This document shows, piece by piece, positions 58,801-64,000 of a stretch of DNA of 64,000 nucleotides. The stretch lies in NCBI GenBank assembly GCA_027886175.1, contig JAJNNQ010000024.1, forward strand, positions 28,003,001-28,067,000, read 5' to 3'. The number at the start of each line of letters is the position of its first letter. Positions within the stretch are counted from its first letter, which is position 1. The notes below the pieces were generated by a model that saw nothing but the letters and a program-made list of their open reading frames with translations, searched no databases and had not been told where the DNA came from. The translations under genes were made by a program, and so were the position numbers. The stretch is from Phylloscopus collybita. Lineage: Eukaryota; Chordata; Aves; Passeriformes; Phylloscopidae.

Positions 58801-60947
58801 TCATTATCCTGCTCTGATTTTGACTGGCAATAAATTAAACTCATTTTCCCAAAGTCGAGTCTGTTTTGCCTGTGACAGTAATGGCTGAATGGTCTCTCCC
58901 TGTCCTTACCTCAACCCATGAGGCTTTTGTCATATTTTCTCCTCCCTGCTCCACAGAGGAGGGGGAGTGACAGATCAGCCTGAAGGGCACCTGGCAGCCA
59001 GCCAAGGTCAACCCACCACATACCTCATTTCTAACAAGTTTCTCCAGCAAAGGAAGAATTCTATACTAATAAACCATGACAATTACTTTTGCACAGAAAT
59101 GAGAAATTTTGTCAGTTAGAGACTGCCTTATACACCCTTACAAACTAGATGGTTCCAAACATATTCTCACTCTGTGTTTAAAAAAACCCAAAAATTGCAA
59201 GACTCAAGCTGAAGGCTGTCCCAAAGCAATATGCAACAGGAGAAAAACTCCCTTTTCTATTTTATACCTTACTATGAGGGAGGAGGGAACTATGCTCACT
59301 GACTCATGCACATGCTACATGAGAAATTATTTTATCTTATGGTTGCTAGATGACTCACTTAGAATGGCTGAATAGTTTCACTCAATTTACGGAGACAGTA
59401 CAAAGAGGACAAGCAGCTAGCATTAATTACATAAGGCCAGGAGTTGAGAAGAGATATTCTAAGACCTTCTAATCTTTATTAATACTCAATCAAGTCACAG
59501 CTAAAGGTTTTATTCTGTGGAGATCCCTGCAAAAGCTATCCTTCCAGAGGGATCAAACTGTCATCATAATGCTTTTCACAAACTTTATACACACTTCTGG
59601 CAGACAAATCACTTCTGATGCTTTTTACTTTTTAAATTCAGCTTCCTGGGAAGTCAGGAGAAATCTCACAAAGACCATGCTGCTTTCCAAGCAAGCCTCT
59701 CAGACCTGTGTTTGCAACATGACATATATTACCTTTTTCTTCTGAATGGCATTGAGTCAAAGAGATTTCAGAGCTTTTTTCTGTTTGTGAAAATTTAATG
59801 ACACATGTGGCTTTGTTGATAGTATCAACTTTCTCCAAAGGGATGGAAAGCTCCTGGTTTGGATAACTGCGTGGATCGAAACTCAGCTTCCAAGTATAAG
59901 TCAGAGACCCCTGGAAATCTGCTGTACAGTATAATACAAGTTCACCATCACTGGTGTTGCAACTTATTTTAGGTTCTGGAAGGGAATCTAGAAGGAGAGA
60001 AAACATTCTGTATTACCTTAGGTACAAACTATATAGAATTTCAGCACAGGACAAGGGCTGGAGCAACAAAAGCAGTAGGAGAGTGATTGCATAGACAGAA
60101 GTGTTGGGGGGTGTGCACATGTGCATGAGAGAGGAATATGTTTCTGAAAGGGACCTGCAAACCACTTGTTTGTGGTTCTCCCAGGCCTGGCCCAAGAGTC
60201 CTCATGGTTCACTGTCCATAGGACTAATAGACACACTGGTCACATATATTTCCCAGAGACTACTACTGAGGCTGAGTAGATCTGCACAGGATGATGCCAC
60301 AGATATTCAGGCATGTATACTATGCCTATAGGAATATCTTTATTATAAATACATAATGCCTGGGATTACCTGGTCAGCTTGCTCAAAAAGTTTGGTTGTC
60401 TACCTTAAAGTGCAGCGTGCCATCTACACACATTCTTGAAGTCATCCCAAGGTGAGTAATGGTGAGCACACAAATGAGATGTCATCTTTGAAAATCTGTT
60501 CAAAGTGCCTAAGCAACTTAAAAATAGAGACAAAGAACAGCCCCCTCTGTTTCTGTTTGCTTCCCTGACAAATACACAATGCCCTTTCAAGACATTTTAG
60601 TGAACTGTGGTTCACATTCTTAATGCAGTTCTTCCAGTACTTACCTAACACAACAAGTTGAAAGTTGTAGTAGAGATCTTCCCCAGAATATCGGTACTGT
60701 AACTCATATGAGCCAGCATCATCCTTCTCCAGGTTAAATATAGTCAAGGATCCATTCTCCATAAGTACACTCCTGTTGCGGACAGCACCAAAATATGTCG
60801 GCTCGTTTTGCCCTTCCCATTCAGCCACTTTATCCTTGTTTTTCCTCCAGACAGGTTCCACCATTTTTTTGTCTATTTGTACTGGAAAAGTAAAATTTTC
60901 TCCCACAATGCCATATAACTTCTCAGAGTACTCAGAGTAGACGTCCG
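49842..60947 (-). CDS. CD58: CD58 (LFA-3), Ig-superfamily adhesion receptor, 5' exon missing
   Basis: CD58 is the cell-surface ligand of CD2 on T and NK cells in mammals. Eight exons (60645-60947, 59733-59987, 57650-57742, 55283-55354, 55051-55107, 53481-53528, 51956-52027, 49842-49855) join through consensus GT-AG phase-1 introns into 304 residues ending DLKE and TAA. In order they encode a V-type domain with the CD2-family lack of canonical cysteines, a C2-type domain with four cysteines, a transmembrane helix, and a tail of about 90 residues. GIIKC just after the membrane parallels human GILKC, and the position beside ATP1A1 in opposing orientation matches human 1p13. The signal-peptide exon must lie beyond 64,000. 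CD48 or another CD2-family member is less likely, because the C-terminus is not GPI-type and synteny points to CD58. The long tail is unlike mammalian CD58. Confidence 0.85.
49856..51955 (-). other. CD58: CD58 intron containing a CR1 fragment
   Basis: Last CD58 intron. It carries the CR1 3' end at 51727-51890 on the opposite strand and several T/A-rich stretches. No further exon is clearly supported. Confidence 0.6.
51727..51890 (+). mobile_element. CR1 LINE 3'-end fragment
   Basis: A severely 5'-truncated CR1 retroposon. The tail ends in attctatgattctatga, the avian CR1 terminal repeat, preceded by the typical gtcccttccaactca. The body (caagcctgacagagctcaag) resembles the CR1-Y type 3' region. 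It lies antisense in CD58, 65 bases from a CD58 exon boundary. Confidence 0.9.
51956..52027 (-). CDS. CD58: CD58 cytoplasmic exon 4 (acidic and lysine-rich)
   Basis: 72 bases (24 codons), phase 1 at both ends, encoding DRALNEDDGALKDKQIVKDG and VNQK. Acceptor gatctgcttccag, donor AAAG|GTAAGT. There is no tyrosine, proline motif or known signalling motif. Support is the intact frame and strong splice sites. Confidence 0.65.
52028..53480 (-). other. CD58: CD58 intron
   Basis: No repeat or additional exon identified. Confidence 0.6.
53481..53528 (-). CDS. CD58: CD58 cytoplasmic exon 3 (SEDEEPET)
   Basis: 48 bases (16 codons), phase 1 both ends, encoding ATFSRAVHSEDEEPET. Acceptor gttttcttgcag, donor ACAG|GTAACA. 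The acidic SEDEE run could be a casein kinase 2-type site. Such a small exon is supported by frame and splice consensus only. Confidence 0.65.
53529..55050 (-). other. CD58: CD58 intron with A-rich tract
   Basis: Holds an A-rich, C-punctuated low-complexity tract at 54536-54640. No other element recognised. Confidence 0.6.
54536..54640. repeat. A-rich low-complexity tract
   Basis: (AAAAC)n-like sequence grading into AAAAACCCCCC-type motifs, similar in texture to 48495-48610. Confidence 0.85.
55051..55107 (-). CDS. CD58: CD58 cytoplasmic exon 2
   Basis: 57 bases (19 codons), phase 1 both ends, encoding GEQDTLVPGNSQQEPNSEG. Acceptor atttctttatag, donor GGGAG|GTAAGA. Polar sequence without known motifs. 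Confidence 0.7.
55283..55354 (-). CDS. CD58: CD58 cytoplasmic exon 1 (GIIKCRRD)
   Basis: 72 bases (24 codons), phase 1 both ends, starting GIIKCRRDNTAQNNC and ending SLSPVNGS. GIIKC corresponds to the membrane-proximal GILKC of human CD58, whose tail stops within this equivalent exon. Here the frame stays open to the donor TCAG|GTAAGA. Acceptor atttgtttttgtgcag. Confidence 0.8.
55355..57649 (-). other. CD58: CD58 intron containing a CR1 relic
   Basis: Contains the degenerate CR1 at 55846-56732 in antisense orientation. The remaining sequence is unremarkable. Confidence 0.6.
55846..56732 (+). mobile_element. Degenerate CR1 LINE, 3' part of ORF2 and 3'UTR
   Basis: A reading frame around 55880-55920 shows FADDTKLG, the reverse transcriptase catalytic motif as written in avian CR1. 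Downstream, agagaattgggtttgttcag and agcaacctgatctag match the typical CR1 3' region. Frames are broken by stops and indels, so it is an old, inactive copy. Ends are approximate. Confidence 0.85.
57650..57742 (-). CDS. CD58: CD58 transmembrane exon
   Basis: 93 bases encoding GDSPSKRSR and then the hydrophobic helix AALYVVLSAAAVIIVIGIL and HKK. A basic cluster precedes the helix on the extracellular side and lysines follow it. The acceptor is a NAGNAG type (gaaggag), so the exon may instead start at 57739, dropping one residue. Donor AAAG|GTATGT. Confidence 0.85.
58047..59020 (+). mobile_element. Solo LTR of an avian endogenous retrovirus
   Basis: A 974-bp element beginning TGCATTGGG and ending CACCACA, flanked by tatct/tacct, a possible 5-bp target duplication with one mismatch. 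It has AATAAA at 58829-58834 followed by the conserved LTR end (gtctgttttgcctgtgacag, gagggggagtgacag) that I know from bird LTR families. No internal retroviral genes are adjacent, so it is a solo LTR. It contains imperfect repeats of a ctggagcag unit at 58320-58620. Confidence 0.8.
58320..58620 (+). repeat. Imperfect tandem repeats inside the LTR
   Basis: Variants of a cccacrctggagcagg core (actggagcagg, acgctggagcagg, actggagcagc, gttggagaag) recur about every 40-70 bases. They explain the long open frame on the opposite strand, which is not a gene. Confidence 0.65.
59733..59987 (-). CDS. CD58: CD58 membrane-proximal C2-type Ig domain exon
   Basis: 255 bases (85 codons), phase 1 both ends. 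It begins DSLPEPKISCNTSDGE and contains four cysteines (ISC, LYC, ATC, TQC), the two-disulfide pattern of domain 2 in the CD2/CD58/CD48 family, and the W of YTWKLS. CNTS is an N-glycosylation sequon. Acceptor ctctccttctag, donor AAAAAG|GTAATA. Confidence 0.9.
59988..60644 (-). other. CD58: CD58 intron between the two Ig domain exons
   Basis: A short unique intron. No element recognised. Confidence 0.75.
60645..60947 (-). CDS. CD58: CD58 N-terminal V-type Ig domain exon
   Basis: 303 bases (101 codons), phase 1 both ends. It encodes DVYSEYSEKLYGIVGENFTF, the W of EPVWRKN, LTIFNLEKDDAGSYEL and FQLVVL. The usual V-domain cysteines are replaced (VQI and YEL positions), as in CD2-family domain 1. 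Three sequons (NFT, NRS, NGS) suggest heavy glycosylation. The acceptor has a long pyrimidine tract (tctttttccccccgcccatag). The frame runs further upstream in the intron but the splice site decides the boundary. Confidence 0.92.
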
Positions 60948-63900
60948 CTATGGGCGGGGGGGAAAAAGAAAACATTACTTCAACAATTGTTTTATAAAAT
61001 ACTGCTTGACTAATGTTGTATGCAATATCATATACACTCAAATTTAGGTTAGAAGCACATCACAAAGTTGCAAACTAAGGTACACATCTGTCAAGAACTA
61101 CCCAACCCCAGGCTGTCAGAACAACTATATGACAGGTACAGCAAAGGAATCCAGTTTCCACATTCTGGTCCCAGGCAGAATAATTGCCCCGATGATCTTC
61201 CCTATCCTAAGCCTCTCTATGCTCAGTACTTTCCCCCTGTTCACTTGAATTAGGCCTCTGGCCCATGATCTGGTGAAAATTATTAAATGAAGAATTGCCC
61301 CCACCAAAATCTCTTAGCATCTTGTTGCAGAACACCCAGACTGAAGTTCCTGCTGATCAAATAAACTGCAATTTTTCCAGTATGAATATTCACAGTAAGT
61401 AAAAAGCACACTTCTGATACAAAACTGCTACTGAGCTCAAAGCACCTGCTCTGAAGTCATGGGGATATTAGGGATTTCCCTTGAAATGTCACATAAGCAA
61501 GCTTATTTCACAGCCAGTGTATGTGAAACAGCATCCCATCCTCCGAGATCTAGCAGAGCTGTTAGCAAGAATGAAGCTGTTCAGAAACCTCCACTGCTCT
61601 GTTTTCAGTCAATTACATTCTGCTAAAAATGCCCAAACATTCAATAAAAATAAATAAACCACAACAGAAGAGATACAAGAGATTTTCCCTAATTTTCATT
61701 GTAAACAGCTACATTTGTGAGAAAAAAAAACAAACCCTGCTGATCTAACAGACAAAATCCTGCTGTGGGGAAGAGACCACAACCTTTAAACCATTAGCAT
61801 CTCTGTATCTCTGCTTCAGTCTTCAGCAATCACCTTCCACTTCCAAATAGCTCCAAACATCTCTAAAACAATTGCAAGATCACTGCCATGGCAGACAGGA
61901 ACATAGACAAAAACACTTCGGTTTCAAGCACAAGTGACACTTACATTTAGGAATCAATTTTGGTCCACAGTAGCTGGTAACTTCTTACTTGTACGTTGAA
62001 GGAAGGGCATGGTCAAGATACAAATGAGGTCTCATATTAAGGCAGGATTCCCAACCTGCACCATGTAAAACTTCCCTTTAAACAGTAGCTATGCATGGTG
62101 AAACAAATATTTCAGACATCTACTCCTCAAGCCAACTGGTTCCAAGTGACAGCTAGTATTCTGGGTTTTATCTTTCTTTATTTATTCCTAAATGGCATCA
62201 GTTTAAGGACCGACCAATTGCTGTATCCTGACAAAGGGAAGGTCAGCTAGGCCTTCCTTTCCCACTGGCAAAGGACAGTGCTCATCAGCTGTTCTGACAC
62301 ACCATGGAAACACACACTTTCTCTGACAGGACAATGAACACAAGCATAGAAATGCATTTCCATGTGCTTGGCTAGAGAACTGCACACACAGGTCTTCTCC
62401 ATGCCTTACTTTTAATTGAATATTCAATCTGTTTGCAATTTACTCACAGAAGCACTCTTCTGACGCCACTGGAGTTGCAACTTGTGGTCTGCACTTACAC
62501 GGTCACCTTTTCCAGGCACAGGAATTACAGAAGTAATCAGGGTAAGCTATCAACTCCCACATCTTGTCAACACAACCTATCTGCCTTCTTTGTATTCTAC
62601 CCGGTTCAGGCAGATTTAAACTTTTTACTTGGGCATCTCTTTCCACCTATACTCAATTAATGATTTCCAGGAGAAAAAAGAACTCAGAAACCCCAGGCTT
62701 TGTGTCTGGACATGTCCTAGGGTGACTTTATGATGCTTGTATCCCCAATTGTCTGTTCTGTTTGTGCTGTATATTAAGTTCTGTACCTTTAAAATGGTTC
62801 TGGGAGCAAAGGGGGAGAAAGAAGCAGCAGCAGTTTGTTTTGAGAAAACTGCCTGATCCCACACGGCCTGGCTCCGGCCTTTGTCTGAGGCACGGACAGC
62901 GGTGGGGCAGAGATCTCCTGTGCTTTTAGTCAGTTTTAGCTAGCTGAGGCAGAGAAGTTCCCTGGACTGTTTTTTTCCTTTTTCTTGGGACTGTTTAAAT
63001 CTGCTCAGGACTGGAAAACCCAGAGGAGCAGCGAGGGCTGGCACCTGCAGCCGCCGGGCCTGGAGCTGCGGAGGGAGTGGGGCTGGTGAGAGACTGAGGG
63101 AGCTGAGCTGCACCATGGCGAGGACTGCCTCAGTTTGCCATCGGCCAGAGGTTTCATTGTTTCATATTATTCATTCTTTGTGCTTGTGGGCATCTTGTTT
63201 GTTAAATAAATAGTTTTTACCACTTTTCTCCGAGGAAGTTTTTTCCTGGACCAGCTAGAGGGAGGGGCCATTTGGGTTTGCTTTCCAGAGGAACCCCTTC
63301 AGAAGTTTCCTCCCAAAATTTGCCCTAAACCAGGACAGCACACCACAAGATTGCAAGACGCTGGGTAGGGTGGAACGCTATTTTGATCTCACAAAGCCTG
63401 GAGTCTTGTTAGAGACCTTTGTTTCATAAAGACAGTTTCCAGGAGGTCATATTCCTCAAGAAGTCATCCCTCACTGCCTAAGAACCTATGGTATTCCAGT
63501 CACGGAGAAAAGCTCCCTGCTCTTCCCACTGTGAAATTCTACCTCTTGGTAGCTTTGGCTCACAGACACAACCAGGCTGTGGTTGCTTGACATCAGCATA
63601 AGCCAAACCACAGTGGCTGTTGATGAGAGCCTTGAGCAAGGACAGCAGCTCTTTGCTGGGCACTAAGAACATGAGCAAGGACAGCCACCCCTGCTCAGCC
63701 AACCACTTATAACTTCCTACATTAGGCTGTTGGTCCAGGTAAATGCTCCATGTCTTTACTCTCTTTCAGTTAGTCACAAGTACTAGGCTGGAGTTATGAG
63801 AGCAAAACTGTTGCTTCTTCAAGCCCAGGCGTGAGACTGAAGGAAAGCAGAGCTAAGAAAAAAACCCATTTTTCTCTCCACGGGTTCTACATGGCACAGG

Positions 63901-64000
63901 GGGGCACTGCTGTCTTCAGCACACTCTCTTCTTGCTAGCAGGCAAAGCAGTAGGACAAGGAAAAGGTTATTCCTCAAGGATAACAGTCATCTCCTCCCAC
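60948..64000 (-). other. CD58: CD58 first intron (partial) containing a solo LTR
   Basis: No exon with a signal peptide and a phase-1 donor is visible on the minus strand, so the first exon lies outside the window. The LTR at 62713-63337 is the only recognised element. Confidence 0.65.
62713..63337 (+). mobile_element. Solo LTR, TGTCCT...AGGACA
   Basis: A 625-bp element bounded by the perfect inverted ends TGTCCT and AGGACA, with ggaca before and gcaca after (a possible 5-bp target duplication with one mismatch). It contains a TATA-like gtatatta near 62770, a GC-rich middle, AATAAA at about 63205, and the LTR-type end cccaaaatttgccctaaacc. No internal genes flank it. Confidence 0.75.

Larger units (their letters stand above)
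57743..59732 (-). other. CD58: CD58 intron containing a solo LTR
   Basis: Half of this intron is the antisense LTR at 58047-59020. The rest shows no recognised element. Confidence 0.65.

Noticed and set aside
60948..61041. Upstream extension of the CD58 V-domain frame to a Met
   Set aside because: A strong polypyrimidine tract and AG at 60948-60949 with phase-1 continuity mark a splice acceptor. The extension has no signal peptide character.
61981..62060. Minus-strand ATG with a phase-1 GTAAGA donor as a possible CD58 first exon
   Set aside because: It would encode only about seven residues with no hydrophobic signal sequence.

Overview
This is vertebrate nuclear DNA, almost certainly from a bird and probably a songbird or close relative. 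The pointers are compact GT-AG introns, CR1 retroposons (one with the avian ATTCTATG-type tail), and two solo-LTR-like elements whose 3' ends match LTR families I know from bird genomes. There is nothing bacterial: no operons, CRISPR arrays or phage genes.

Layout. (1) 1-7.73 kb, + strand: the last ten coding exons, stop codon, 3'UTR and polyadenylation signal of ATP1A1, the Na+/K+-ATPase alpha-1 catalytic subunit. They cover the end of the P domain through membrane helices M5-M10 and the C-terminal ETYY. Every splice site and phase joins into one 411-residue reading frame. (2) About 7.73-48.35 kb: a 40-kb intergenic interval with no gene I can support. It holds homopolymer tracts, a roughly 180-bp sequence present twice 2.2 kb apart, a possible U2 snRNA relic, a G-quadruplex-prone tract and several stretches that look like candidate regulatory elements. 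(3) About 48.35-64 kb, - strand: the 3' part of an Ig-superfamily membrane receptor, which I assign to CD58 (LFA-3). I reconstruct a V-type domain exon without canonical cysteines, a four-cysteine C2-type exon, a transmembrane exon, four small cytoplasmic exons, a final four-codon exon and a long 3'UTR. The signal-peptide exon lies beyond 64,000.

The order and opposing orientation (ATP1A1 +, CD58 -) match the human 1p13 arrangement, so synteny supports the CD58 call. CD58 introns carry two CR1 fragments and two solo LTRs, all antisense to CD58.

The most notable observation is the CD58 cytoplasmic tail. It is about 90 residues, spread over five exons joined entirely by phase-1 introns, where the mammalian protein ends after roughly a dozen residues. 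Four of the exons can each be skipped without changing frame. Nothing here is clearly a wholly new system.
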